Of a stretch of DNA of 29,869 bases, positions 1-8,350 are shown in pieces. The position numbers were made by a program, and so were the translations under genes. Position 1 is the stretch's first letter; every line of letters starts with the position of its first letter. The DNA is from DATHSN01 sp035464115 (GTDB taxonomy: Bacteria; Actinomycetota; Acidimicrobiia; Acidimicrobiales; SKKL01): the NCBI GenBank assembly GCA_035464115.1, contig DATHSN010000308.1, positions 1 to 29,869 on the forward strand, written 5' to 3'. The notes under the pieces are model-generated. The model worked only from the letters and a program-made list of their open reading frames with translations. It did not search any database and was not told the origin of the DNA.

Positions 1-1
1 C

Positions 2-3000
2 CTGCCCGACGCCCGCGTCGTCCGCCTGGAGGACAACCCCGGCTACGGCCGGGCCGTCAACGCGGTCCTCGACGAGGCGACCGCGACGTCGTTCGCCCTG
101 CTCTGCCACGACGACGTCGAGCTGGAGCCCGACGCGGTGCGACTGCTCGTCGAGGAGGCGTTCCGCTCCAACGCCGGCATCGTCGGGCCCAAGATCACCC
201 GGTGGGACGACCGTCGGGCGCTGCTGTCCGCCGGCGAGGGCGCCGACAAGTTCGGGTTCCCCGTGCCCTACGTCGAGCGCGGCGAGCTCGACCAGGAGCA
301 GCACGACTCGGTGCGCGACGTGTTCGTCGTGCCCGACGCCTGCACCCTGGTGCGCGCCGACCTGCTGCGCGCCCTCGGCGGCTTCGACCCCGGCGCGTCG
401 CTGTTCGGCGACGACCTCGACCTGTGCTGGCGCGCCCAGATCGCCGGGGCCCGCGTCCTGGTGGCGCCCGCCGCCCAGGTCGCCCACCTCGAGGCCCTCG
501 GCACCCGGCGCCTGCGCGACGACCGGCGCCGCCTGCAGTTCCGCCACCGCCTGCGCACCCTGCTCGTCACCGGTCGACCGTTCACGCTGCTGCGGGTGCT
601 GCCCCAGCTCGTGGTCGTGCACCTCGCCGAGATCCTCATCGCCCTCGTCACCGGGCGGCCCGGCCAGGCCGCCGACGTGGCGTCGTCGTGGACGTGGAAC
701 CTGCGCCGCCTCGGCCAGGTCCGGGCCCGGCGGCGCCAGCTCGCCACCGTGCGGCGGGTGCCCGACGGCGACATCCGGCGGCTCCAGGTGCGCGGCTCGG
801 CCCGCATCGCCGCGTTCGTCCGCGGCCAGATCGGCGGCGGCGACGGCGCGCTCGGTCAGGCCACCGGCGTCGGACGGCGCATGCTCGACGCGCTCCGGGG
901 CCCCGGTCGGCGCGACGCCATGGTGGCGTGGGGCTTCGTCGTGCTCGTGCTCCTGTTCGGGTCCCGCCACCTGCTCACCCGCCCGCTGCCCGCCATCGGC
1001 GAGCTGGCGCCCCTCGGCGACGTCGGCAGCCTGTTCACGGCGTGGTCCGACGGCTGGCGCCACTCCGGGCTGGGCGAGGCGGGCTGGTCGCCCACCGCGC
1101 CGGGGCTCCTCGCCCTCGGTGGCGCCCTCCTCGGCGGGGCCACCGGTCTGCTCCGCACCGTGCTCGTGCTCGGCGCGCTGCCCGTGGGCCTCATCGGGGC
1201 GTGGCGCCTCGCCGCCCCCCTGCGCTCGGCGCGGGCGTCGTCGGTCACGCTGGTGGCCTACGCCTCGGTGCCGCTGGCCTACGACGCCATCGCCACCGGC
1301 TCGGCCCGCGGCCTCACCCTCTACGCCCTCGCCCCCTGGGTGGTGGCCCGCGTGCTGCGCGCCTCGGGCACGGCCCCGTTCGGCCGGGTCGACCCCGGCT
1401 CGGGCGGACCCGACACCCATCCCGCCGGGCCGGTCACCACGGTGCCGCCGCTGTGGCGCCAGGTGCTCGCCCTCGGCCTGCTCATCGCCCTCGGCGCCGC
1501 CGTCGACCCGCTCCTCGCCGCCCTGCCGCTCGTCGTGTGGGTGGGGTTCCTCCCCGGGTCGCTGCTGGTGGCCCGGTTCCGGGGCACGCTGCGCTCGCTG
1601 GTGGTGGCGATCGGCGCCGCCGTCGTGGCGGTCCTCCTCCACCTGCCGTGGGCCATCGAGCTGGCCCGCGGCGGCGCCACCTGGTCGACGTTCACCGGGG
1701 GGCGCACCACCGACGCGCCGACCCCCACCCTGGGCGACCTGGTGCGCTTCGACACCGGCCCCACCGGCTCGGCGCTGCTCAACGCCGCGGTGCTGGTGGC
1801 CGCCACCTACGTGCTCCTCGTCGGGCGGGGCTGGCGCTTCGACTGGGCGGTGCGGGCCTGGACCCTCGCCCTGTCGATCTGGGGCCTGGTGTTCGCGGCC
1901 GGGCAGGGCTGGTTGCCGATCGCGCTGCCCCGCACCGACCTGCTGCTCGCCCCGGCCGCGGTGGGCATCGCCCTCGCGGTCGGGCTCGGCGTGGCCGCCT
2001 TCGAGCTCGACGTGCGCCGCGCCCGGTTCACCTGGCGCCAGCTCGCCGGCCTGGTCGCCGGTGGCGCCCTCACCCTCGCCCTGCTCCCGGTGCTCGGCGC
2101 GTCGATCGGTGGGCGGTGGGAGATGCCCCGCGGCGACGTCACCGGGCCGCTCGCCTTCATCCCCGAGGAGTCGGGCGACGACCCCACGCGGATCCTCTGG
2201 ATCGGCGCGCCCGACGTGTTGCCCCTCGTCGGCTGGCCGCTCACCGCCGACATGGCCTACGCCACCTCGGCCGGGCTCCCCACCGCCACCGACCTGTGGC
2301 CCACCGCCGCCGAGCCGCTCGACGCCCCCGTCGGCGCCGCCCTCGACATCGCCCTCGACGGCGGCACCAGCCGCCTCGGGCGCCTCCTCGGCACCATGGG
2401 CGTGCGCTACGTCGTGGTCGTCGAGCAGCTCGCCCCCGCCCCGTTCGGTGGCCCGTCGGCCCCGGCCCCGCCCCGCCTGCTCTCGGCGCTGGCCGAGCAG
2501 CTCGACCTCGAGGAGGTCGAGGTCAACCCCGAGCTCGTCGTCTACCGCAACGCCGCCTGGGTGCCGCCCCGCGCCGAGGTGGCCGCCGACGCCCTCCCCG
2601 CGGCCGACTCGGTGGCGGCCGGTCTCGCCGCCGCGTCGCGCACCGCCCTCGACGGTGCCGACCCCGCCCTCGACGGGCAGGATCTGGCGCCCGCCCGGGG
2701 CACGCTCGACGGCGGTGGCGACCTGGTCGTCGCCGCCGGCCCCTCGTCGCGGTGGCGCCTCGAGGTCGACGGTAGTCGGGCGCCGCGGCGCGAGGTCCTC
2801 GGCTGGGCCAACGCGTTCGCCGTGCCCGAGGGCGGGCCCGCCCGCCTCGAGCTGCACACCCCGCCCGTCGACCGGGCCGTCGCCGCCGGCCAGGTCGCGG
2901 CCTGGGCGCTCGTCATCGTCGTCCTCGGGGTCACCCGCGCCGAGCGGCGCGAGCTGCGCCGACCGGTCGGCGCCCCACCCCGCGCCCGGTCGCGAGCGCG

Positions 3001-3016
3001 GAGGTTCCGCCGATGA
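2..3016 (+). CDS. GT2 glycosyltransferase with C-terminal multi-pass membrane domain (5' partial)
   Basis: The reading frame is open from the left edge, so the true start lies upstream; 1004 codons are visible. The visible N-terminus is the second half of a GT-A (family 2) fold: a NPGYGRAVN stretch, the acidic metal-binding segment LLCHDDVELEP, and a GDDLDLCWRAQIAG segment near residue 138 that corresponds to the ED-type catalytic region of rhamnosyl/galactofuranosyl-like GT2 enzymes. After about residue 300 the protein becomes strongly hydrophobic with many membrane spans up to about residue 700, then a polar tail follows and a final hydrophobic segment near the C-terminus. Such long GT2-membrane fusions are common in Actinomycetota next to DUF5719 genes and are presumed to build cell-envelope glycans; donor and acceptor cannot be read. 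The TGA stop overlaps the ATG of the next gene (ATGA), implying translational coupling. Confidence 0.85.
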   Translation: MPDARVVRLEDNPGYGRAVNAVLDEATATSFALLCHDDVELEPDAVRLLVEEAFRSNAGIVGPKITRWDDRRALLSAGEGADKFGFPVPYVERGELDQEQHDSVRDVFVVPDACTLVRADLLRALGGFDPGASLFGDDLDLCWRAQIAGARVLVAPAAQVAHLEALGTRRLRDDRRRLQFRHRLRTLLVTGRPFTLLRVLPQLVVVHLAEILIALVTGRPGQAADVASSWTWNLRRLGQVRARRRQLATVRRVPDGDIRRLQVRGSARIAAFVRGQIGGGDGALGQATGVGRRMLDALRGPGRRDAMVAWGFVVLVLLFGSRHLLTRPLPAIGELAPLGDVGSLFTAWSDGWRHSGLGEAGWSPTAPGLLALGGALLGGATGLLRTVLVLGALPVGLIGAWRLAAPLRSARASSVTLVAYASVPLAYDAIATGSARGLTLYALAPWVVARVLRASGTAPFGRVDPGSGGPDTHPAGPVTTVPPLWRQVLALGLLIALGAAVDPLLAALPLVVWVGFLPGSLLVARFRGTLRSLVVAIGAAVVAVLLHLPWAIELARGGATWSTFTGGRTTDAPTPTLGDLVRFDTGPTGSALLNAAVLVAATYVLLVGRGWRFDWAVRAWTLALSIWGLVFAAGQGWLPIALPRTDLLLAPAAVGIALAVGLGVAAFELDVRRARFTWRQLAGLVAGGALTLALLPVLGASIGGRWEMPRGDVTGPLAFIPEESGDDPTRILWIGAPDVLPLVGWPLTADMAYATSAGLPTATDLWPTAAEPLDAPVGAALDIALDGGTSRLGRLLGTMGVRYVVVVEQLAPAPFGGPSAPAPPRLLSALAEQLDLEEVEVNPELVVYRNAAWVPPRAEVAADALPAADSVAAGLAAASRTALDGADPALDGQDLAPARGTLDGGGDLVVAAGPSSRWRLEVDGSRAPRREVLGWANAFAVPEGGPARLELHTPPVDRAVAAGQVAAWALVIVVLGVTRAERRELRRPVGAPPRARSRARRFRR

Positions 3017-4500
3017 GGGTGCCCCGCCTGCTCGTGCTCGTGGTCCTCGCCGGGGCGCTGGTGGCCGCGTTCGCGGTCGACCGCGCCGCCGACGCGCCCA
3101 CCGCGGCGGTCGGCCCACCGCCGCTCGACCGCGCCCTGCCGGTGGTCGCGCCCGACGACGTCCTCGGTGCCACCTGGTACTGCGCCGCCGGGTCCACCGA
3201 CCCCGACGGTCCCGCCGACCACGTCGTGGTCCTCGCCAACAGCTCCGACGTCGACCGGCAGGCCACCGTCAGCGCGTTCGCCGGGCGGGACGACCCGGTG
3301 GTCGCCGACGTCGCCGTGGCCGCCGGCTCGGTCGCCCGCCTCGAGCTGGCCGAGCTGGTCGAGGCCCCGGCCGTCGCCGCCCTCGTCGAGGTCGACGGCG
3401 GCGGGGTCACGGTCGGCCACGAGCTCTCGGGCGCGGCCGGCACCGACGTCGGCCCGTGCGCCTCGTCACCCTCGTCCACCTGGTACCTGGCGTGGGGCGA
3501 CACCTCGCGCGACGCCCGCCAGCTGGTGGCGCTGTTCAACCCGTTCCCCGACGACGCGGTGCTCGACCTCGAGTTCGCCACCAGCGAGGGCGCCCGCGTC
3601 CCGTCGGCGTTCGAGGGGCTGGTGGTGCCCGGCCGCAGCGTCATCGTGGCCGACGTCGGCGCCGAGGTCACCCGGCGCGACCAGGTCGCCGCCACCATCG
3701 TCGCCCGGTCCGGACGGGTCGTCGCCGAGCGGATCCAGGTGCTCGACGGCACCGTCGGGCGGCAGGGCCTCGCCGTCGACCTCGCCGTGCCGACCCCGCT
3801 CGAGGCGTGGAGCCTGCCCGGCGGCACCGTGGTCGAGGGGCGCGTCGAGCGCCTGGTGGTCTTCAACCCCGGCGACCGCACCGCCGAGATCGACATCGAG
3901 CTGCGGCCCGACGACCCCGCCGAGTTCGGCGGCATCGAGCCGTTCGAGCTGTCGGTGGCCGCCGGCGACGTCGCCGTGCTCGACCTGCCCGAGGAACCCC
4001 GCGTGGCCGACGTCGCCCTCGGGCGCGACCTCGGCTACCAGGCCGTCGTGCGGTCCCTCAACGGGGTGGGCATCGTGGTCGAGCGGGTCACCATCGTGCC
4101 GCCCGACGCCGACGGCCGGGGGCTCGCGGTCACCGCCGCCAGCCCGGTGGTCGCCGACACGTGGGTGGTGCCAGCGCTGCCCACCTCGCTCGACGGGGCC
4201 CGGCTCGTGCTCACCAACCCGTCGTCGGACACCATCGTCGTCGCCCGCCTCGAGGTCCTCGGGCCCGACGGGACCAGCGCCCTCGATCCCGACACCGTCG
4301 AGCTGGCGGCGGCCGGTCGGATCGACATCGACCTCGCGGCGCGCGTCGACATCGACGACCTCGCCGGCGCCGCGCTCGTCATCCGGGCCGACGGCCCCGT
4401 CACCGCCGCGGTCCGCGGCACCACGTCGTCGCCGGCCGACCGCTTCGACGCCGTGGCCGTGCCCGCGGCTGCATCGCTCCAGCCCGTCGCCGCCCTCTGA
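3013..4500 (+). CDS. DUF5719-type exported protein
   Basis: A 495-aa protein starting at the ATG that overlaps the upstream stop; GGAGG lies 8 nt before it. Residues 5-22 form one hydrophobic segment without a lipobox, so it is a signal peptide or membrane anchor. The remainder is beta-rich and internally repetitive: units start at TWYCAAGS, TWYLAWGD, EAWSLPGG and TWVVPALP, each followed by a conserved hydrophobic strand ending in L(A/T)N-S/P or FNP. This looks like three or four immunoglobulin-like sandwiches facing the outside. Two Cys (in TWYC and GPCASS) could form a disulfide. By layout, length and repeats I assign it to the actinobacterial DUF5719 group, whose function is unknown; constant linkage to a GT2-membrane protein suggests a role in envelope polysaccharide assembly (inference). 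Confidence 0.75.
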   Translation: MRVPRLLVLVVLAGALVAAFAVDRAADAPTAAVGPPPLDRALPVVAPDDVLGATWYCAAGSTDPDGPADHVVVLANSSDVDRQATVSAFAGRDDPVVADVAVAAGSVARLELAELVEAPAVAALVEVDGGGVTVGHELSGAAGTDVGPCASSPSSTWYLAWGDTSRDARQLVALFNPFPDDAVLDLEFATSEGARVPSAFEGLVVPGRSVIVADVGAEVTRRDQVAATIVARSGRVVAERIQVLDGTVGRQGLAVDLAVPTPLEAWSLPGGTVVEGRVERLVVFNPGDRTAEIDIELRPDDPAEFGGIEPFELSVAAGDVAVLDLPEEPRVADVALGRDLGYQAVVRSLNGVGIVVERVTIVPPDADGRGLAVTAASPVVADTWVVPALPTSLDGARLVLTNPSSDTIVVARLEVLGPDGTSALDPDTVELAAAGRIDIDLAARVDIDDLAGAALVIRADGPVTAAVRGTTSSPADRFDAVAVPAAASLQPVAAL

Positions 4501-4507
4501 GCCGCGA

Positions 4508-4523
4508 CGCGCCGGCCGGCGCG
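4508..4523 (+). terminator. Perfect GC palindrome after the DUF5719 gene
   Basis: A 16-nt perfect palindrome, CGCGCC-GGCC-GGCGCG, begins 8 nt after the stop codon. As RNA it can fold into a 6-bp GC stem with a 4-nt loop. No U-tract follows, as is usual for terminator-like hairpins in high-GC actinobacteria. It could equally be a DNA-binding site. Confidence 0.35.
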
Positions 4524-4549
4524 GCGTCGGGTCGCCGGGCGCGGTGCGG

Positions 4550-4555
4550 CACACT
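4550..4555 (+). promoter_or_regulatory. Possible leaderless -10 for the thioredoxin-fold gene
   Basis: CACACT (TANNNT with C at position 1) ends 6 nt before the GTG start at 4562, the same geometry as the better -10 boxes in this window. No ribosome binding site is visible before the GTG. Confidence 0.4.
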
Positions 4556-4561
4556 GGCGGG

Positions 4562-5053
4562 GTGACCACGCTCGTCCTCGCCGTCGTGCTCGCGCTCGTC
4601 GCCGTGGGGCTCGCCGCCCTGCTCCAGCGCCGCCGACCCGACGCTCCCGCCCCCTCGGTCCAGTGGACGGTGCCCGCCCAGCTCGATCGCGACGACTTCG
4701 ACCGGCCCGAGGCCCCGTGGCTGGTGGCGGTGTTCACCTCGGCGTCGTGCCACACCTGCCAGGGCACCTGGGACAAGGCCCGCCACCTCGACAGCGACGC
4801 CGTCGCCGTGCAGGAGGTCGAGGTCGGGGCCGCGCCGGCGCTGCACCGTCGCTACCGCATCGACGCGGTGCCCATCGTGGTCATCGCCGACCACGAGGGC
4901 GTGGTGCGGGCCAGCTTCGTCGGGCCGTGCACCGCCACCGACCTGTGGGCCACCGTCGCCGAGCTCCGCGAGCCCGGGTCCACCCCCGAGGGCTGCGACC
5001 ACGGGCAGGGTGCCGCCGGCCACGGCCACGAGCACCAGCCCGACCGCAGCTGA
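4562..5053 (+). CDS. Membrane-anchored thioredoxin-fold protein with His-rich tail
   Basis: A 163-aa protein. I chose the GTG at 4562 because the frame then opens with a clean membrane anchor (residues 3-21, LVLAVVLALVAVGLAALL) followed by RRR; in-frame starts further upstream would run through the DUF5719 gene. Residues 35-135 resemble thioredoxin: FTSASCHTCQGTW gives a CxxC active site (C63-H-T-C66), and DAVPIVVIAD supplies the cis-proline (P104). The topology is ambiguous because the anchor could place the domain on either side. The C-terminal 20 residues contain C145 and H147, H154, H156 and H158, a possible metal-binding tail. The role is probably thiol-disulfide exchange or delivery to an envelope partner; the specific partner is unknown. 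Confidence 0.8.
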   Translation: MTTLVLAVVLALVAVGLAALLQRRRPDAPAPSVQWTVPAQLDRDDFDRPEAPWLVAVFTSASCHTCQGTWDKARHLDSDAVAVQEVEVGAAPALHRRYRIDAVPIVVIADHEGVVRASFVGPCTATDLWATVAELREPGSTPEGCDHGQGAAGHGHEHQPDRS

Positions 5054-5133
5054 GCCTCGGGCCGTCCGCCCCTGGATACCCGGCGCCCGGTGAGCGACGC
5101 TGGGGGTGACGAGGTCCCGCCACGGAGGTCGCC

Positions 5134-5850
5134 ATGGAACCGGCACGGGTCGCCCGGATCACCCTCGGCGTGGTGCTCGCGCTGCTGGGCGCAGGGCTGA
5201 TCACCGGCGCCGTCGTGCTCGCCGGGGCGCTGACGTTCGGCACCGACGACGACGGCTTCTTCACGTTCGGTCCGCACCGCTTCGCCACGCCCACCCACGC
5301 GCTGGTGTCCGAGGAGCTCGACCTGGGCGCCGACCCCGGCCCCGTCGACTGGGCGGCCGCCACGGTGAGGGTCCGGGTCGAGGGCGACGACGGCTCGCCG
5401 CTGTTCCTCGGCATCGGTCGGTCCGAGGTGGTCGACGGCCAGCTCGACGGCGTGGCCCACGCCGTGGTCACCGACGTGTCGTCGTCGCCGTTCGAGGCCA
5501 CCTACCGCACGGTGCCCGGCGACGCGGTGCCGGCACCTCCCGCCACGTGGGACGGGTGGGCGACCACGGTCGAGGGCACCGGCGAGATCGAGCTCGAGTG
5601 GGAGGTCGAGGCGGGGGAGTGGACCCTCGTGGTGATGGACGCCGACGCCGGGCGCGACGTCATCGCCGACATCGAGGTCGGCGTGCAGGTCGACCGCCTC
5701 GGCACGATCGCCACGGTGCTCGGCGTCGTCGGCGCGCTGCTGCTCGCCGTCGGGATCGTCGTGCTCGTCCCCGCCGTGCGACGCGCCGGGCCGGCGGTGC
5801 CGGTGACGACCGACCCGGCGGGCTGGCCGACCGCGCCGCCGGCCGGGTAG
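5134..5850 (+). CDS. Two-TM membrane protein of unknown function
   Basis: A 238-aa protein with ATG at 5134 and a good ribosome binding site (GGAGG at 5124-5128). A first membrane segment covers residues 9-32 and a second lies near residues 190-215, leaving about 150 residues on the outer face. That central part starts with GFFTFGPHRFATPTHALVSEELDL, a motif recurrent in small actinobacterial membrane proteins that carry no functional annotation (recognition from memory). It is beta-rich and acidic. The protein ends in a short Pro/Thr-rich cytoplasmic tail. The gene converges on ftsH, with only 11 nt between the two stops. Function cannot be stated. Confidence 0.75.
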   Translation: MEPARVARITLGVVLALLGAGLITGAVVLAGALTFGTDDDGFFTFGPHRFATPTHALVSEELDLGADPGPVDWAAATVRVRVEGDDGSPLFLGIGRSEVVDGQLDGVAHAVVTDVSSSPFEATYRTVPGDAVPAPPATWDGWATTVEGTGEIELEWEVEAGEWTLVVMDADAGRDVIADIEVGVQVDRLGTIATVLGVVGALLLAVGIVVLVPAVRRAGPAVPVTTDPAGWPTAPPAG

Positions 5851-5861
5851 GGGCGAGCCGC

Positions 5862-7922
5862 TCAGCCCTCGGTGTCGTCGACCCCGACGGCGCTCGGCGC
5901 CAGCGTGTCGGCGGCGTCGTCGACGGGGCCCGACAGGTCGCGGACCTCGGCGCCGTCGACCGCGGCCACCTCCAGGGGGAGGTCGCCACGGCCCACCGCG
6001 ATGAGCCGGTCGACCTCCTTGCCGTCGATCGTCTCGTGCTCGAGCAGGGCCCGCGCCACCAGGTCGAGGGCGCTGCGGTGCTCGGTGAGCACCTCGCGGC
6101 AGCGCTGCTCCTGCTCGCGCAGGATCCGCTCGACCTCCTCGTCGATGACCCGGGCGGTGTCGTCGGAGTAGTCGCGCGAGTGCATGAGGTCCTCGCCGAG
6201 GAACACCTGCCCCTGCGAGCCCCAGGCCATGGGCCCGACCCGCTGGCTCATGCCCCACTCGCGGACCATCTTGCGGGCCAGCTCGGTGGCGCCCACCAGG
6301 TCGTTGTTGGCGCCGGTGGACACCACGCCGTAGACGAGCTCCTCGGCGATGCGCCCGCCCATGCGGACCACCAGCGAGTCCTCGATGTAGTCCTGGCGGT
6401 AGAGGTGGCGCTCGGCCTCGGGCAGCTGCTGGGTGACGCCCAGGGCCATGCCCGACGGGATGATCGTCACCTTGTGCACCGGGTCGGCGTTGGGGAGCAC
6501 CGCGGCGCACACCGCGTGGCCGCCCTCGTGGTAGGCGATGGCCTCCTTCTCCTCGTCGGAGAGGGCGAGGCTCTCGCGCTTCTGCCCCATGAGCACCCGG
6601 TCGCGGGCCGACTCGAAGTCCTCGCGGTGGATCGAGTCGCGCTCGGCGCGCACCGCGAACAGCGCAGCCTCGTTCACCAGGTTGGCCAGGTCGGCGCCGC
6701 TCATGCCGGGGGTGCCCCGGGCGATGAGGTCGAGGTCGACGTCGGGGGCGAGGCGCTTGTGCTTGGTGTGCACGCCGAGGATCTGCTGGCGGTCCTCGAG
6801 ACCGGGCAGCGGGACGACCACCTGGCGGTCGAAGCGGCCCGGGCGCAACAGGGCGGGGTCGAGGATGTCGGGGCGGTTGGTGGCCGCCATCATCACGATG
6901 CCCTCGGTGGGCTCGAAGCCGTCCATCTCGTTGAGCATCTGGTTGAGCGTCTGCTCGCGCTCGTCGTGGCCGCCACCCAGCCCGGCGCCGCGTTTGCGGC
7001 CGATGGAGTCGATCTCGTCGACGAAGATGATGGCCCGTCCCATCTTCTTGGCCGACTGGAACAGGTCGCGGACCCGGCTGGCGCCGACGCCGACGAACAT
7101 CTCCATAAAGTCCGAGCCCGACACCGACAGGAACGGCACGCCGGCCTCGCCGGCCACGGCGCGGGCGATGAGGGTCTTGCCGGTGCCCGGCGGGCCGACC
7201 AGCAGCACGCCCTTGGGGATGCGGGCGCCGATCTCGGCGAACTTCTGCGGGGTCTTCAAGAAGTCGACGACCTCGGTGATCTCCTGCTTCACCCCGGCGT
7301 AGCCGGCGACGTCGTCGAACGTGGTGCCCGGGCGCTCGGTGCTGTAGGTCTTCGCCTTCGACTTGCCCACCGACATGATCCCGCCCATCTGGCCGGCCTG
7401 GCGACGGCTCATCCACCAGAAGAACAAGATGAGCAGGGAGATCGGCAGCAGGAACGGGATGAGCTGCAGGAAGAAGTTGGGCTGCGGCGTGTCGAAGGTG
7501 AGCTCGGTGTTCTCGTCGAACAGCTCGCGGTCGGCGTCGGACAGCGGGATGGGGCCGGTGGTGGAGAACGACGGGCCGTCGATGTCGGGGTTCGACTCGA
7601 CGAAGGCCTCGGTGAACTCACCGGTGATGTTGCCGTTGTTGTTGTCGTACTCGATGGACTCGACGTCGCCGGCCGCGGCGCGCTGGCGCAGCTCCTGGAA
7701 CGAGATCGACTCGCCGCTCTCCTCGCCGAGCAGCGACGGGACGAGCACCAGGCCGACGAGCACCGCGACGAGCACCCAGATCGACCACTTGGGCAGGCCA
7801 CCGCCGCCCTCGCCACCCGAGGAGCGGTCGGGGCGGCCACCGGGGCGCCCGGGAGTGCGCCGCGAACGGGGCGGCGGCGGGGGCGGCGGCGGGGGCGGCG
7901 GGGGAGGGGCCTCCGGACTCAT
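5862..7922 (-). CDS. ftsH: ATP-dependent zinc metalloprotease FtsH
   Basis: A 686-aa membrane-bound AAA+ protease that degrades misfolded membrane proteins and selected regulators. All family landmarks are present in order: cytoplasmic N-terminal tail; TM1 about 46-66; extracytoplasmic FtsH_ext domain about 67-148; TM2 about 150-172; Walker A GPPGTGKT at 243-250; Walker B IIFVDEID at 298-305; second region of homology with ATNRPDILDPALLRPGRFD at 347-365; zinc site HEGGH at 465-469 with the third ligand D540 in NNDLVGATELAR. The tail is unusual: residues 6-18 are thirteen consecutive prolines, followed by an Arg/Gly-rich linker, making this form slightly longer than the 647-aa E. coli enzyme. 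The ATG at 7922 is 6 nt from a TAGCAT box, fitting a leaderless transcript. It is transcribed alone, divergent from the DUF3499 gene. Confidence 0.97.
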   Translation of the reverse strand: MSPEAPPPPPPPPPPPPPRSRRTPGRPGGRPDRSSGGEGGGGLPKWSIWVLVAVLVGLVLVPSLLGEESGESISFQELRQRAAAGDVESIEYDNNNGNITGEFTEAFVESNPDIDGPSFSTTGPIPLSDADRELFDENTELTFDTPQPNFFLQLIPFLLPISLLILFFWWMSRRQAGQMGGIMSVGKSKAKTYSTERPGTTFDDVAGYAGVKQEITEVVDFLKTPQKFAEIGARIPKGVLLVGPPGTGKTLIARAVAGEAGVPFLSVSGSDFMEMFVGVGASRVRDLFQSAKKMGRAIIFVDEIDSIGRKRGAGLGGGHDEREQTLNQMLNEMDGFEPTEGIVMMAATNRPDILDPALLRPGRFDRQVVVPLPGLEDRQQILGVHTKHKRLAPDVDLDLIARGTPGMSGADLANLVNEAALFAVRAERDSIHREDFESARDRVLMGQKRESLALSDEEKEAIAYHEGGHAVCAAVLPNADPVHKVTIIPSGMALGVTQQLPEAERHLYRQDYIEDSLVVRMGGRIAEELVYGVVSTGANNDLVGATELARKMVREWGMSQRVGPMAWGSQGQVFLGEDLMHSRDYSDDTARVIDEEVERILREQEQRCREVLTEHRSALDLVARALLEHETIDGKEVDRLIAVGRGDLPLEVAAVDGAEVRDLSGPVDDAADTLAPSAVGVDDTEG

Positions 7923-7928
7923 GGCGCC

Positions 7929-7934
7929 ATGCTA
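7929..7934 (-). promoter_or_regulatory. Leaderless-type -10 box of ftsH
   Basis: On the - strand TAGCAT is followed by 6 nt (GGCGCC) and the ATG of ftsH at 7922. Transcription would begin at or next to the A of the start codon. The intervening GGCGCC is itself palindromic. Confidence 0.5.
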
Positions 7935-8038
7935 CGGCTCGCGGCCGGCGATCCGATGGGCGCCCACCGGGTGAGGTCCCGGGTGGTGAGCGGCGGCCAT
8001 CCGGGCCGGCCATCCGCGGGTGGGCCCGACGTCGCCGA

Positions 8039-8044
8039 TAGCGT
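8039..8044 (+). promoter_or_regulatory. Leaderless-type -10 box of the DUF3499 gene
   Basis: TAGCGT is followed by 8 nt and the ATG at 8053. This supports 8053 rather than the in-frame GTG at 8020 as the start. The 130-nt region 7923-8052 holds this promoter and the divergent ftsH promoter; I see nothing else in it. Confidence 0.5.
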
Positions 8045-8052
8045 GCCCGGCC

Positions 8053-8283
8053 ATGGCCCGCCGTTGCGCCCGCCCCGCCTGTGGGGACCCCGCCTCCGCC
8101 ACCCTCGCCTACGACTACCGGGGCGCCACCGTCTGGGTCGACGACCTCGCCGCCGAGGACCACCCGATGACCCACGACCTGTGCAGCCGTCACGCCGACC
8201 GGTTGTCGGTGCCCAACGGCTGGCGGCTCGAGGACCGACGCCGTCGGGTCCTCACCACCCTCCCCATCGCCCGCGCCAGCTGA
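8053..8283 (+). CDS. DUF3499 family small zinc-binding-like protein
   Basis: A 76-aa protein beginning MARRCARPACGDPASATL, the hallmark N-terminus of the actinobacterial DUF3499 family, followed by YDYRGATVWVDDL, DLCSRHADRL and PNGW segments also typical of it. Cys5, Cys10, Cys44 and His47 could form a zinc site (inference from spacing). The function of the family is unknown. In most Actinomycetota the gene sits close to phosphomannomutase; here four genes separate it from manB, so the cluster is conserved but has insertions. An upstream GTG (8020) would add 11 residues ahead of the family start and is rejected. Confidence 0.88.
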   Translation: MARRCARPACGDPASATLAYDYRGATVWVDDLAAEDHPMTHDLCSRHADRLSVPNGWRLEDRRRRVLTTLPIARAS

Positions 8284-8338
8284 GCAGCAGAGCCCGCGCC
8301 AGCTGACGGCCGGAGGTCCGCGCCGGTCGGGCCGCCGA

Positions 8339-8344
8339 TACGCT
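8339..8344 (+). promoter_or_regulatory. Leaderless-type -10 box of the CPBP protease gene
   Basis: TACGCT ends 6 nt before the GTG start at 8351. No Shine-Dalgarno-like sequence occurs between them. Confidence 0.5.
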
Positions 8345-8350
8345 GCGGCC

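Noticed and set aside
202..2775. Long + strand frame of 857 codons overlapping the first glycosyltransferase
   Set aside because: Arg/Pro/Gly-dominated translation without any domain, in the shifted frame of a clear GT2-membrane gene; open only because stop codons are rare at this GC content.
4852..7416. 854-codon - strand frame across the thioredoxin-fold gene, the two-TM gene and ftsH
   Set aside because: It is a shifted-frame shadow of ftsH; composition is low-complexity and no motif is present.
8034..8041. Sigma-28-type -10 (GCCGATAG) before the DUF3499 gene
   Set aside because: No TAAA/TCAG-like -35 at 15-nt distance; the TAGCGT leaderless box explains the start better.
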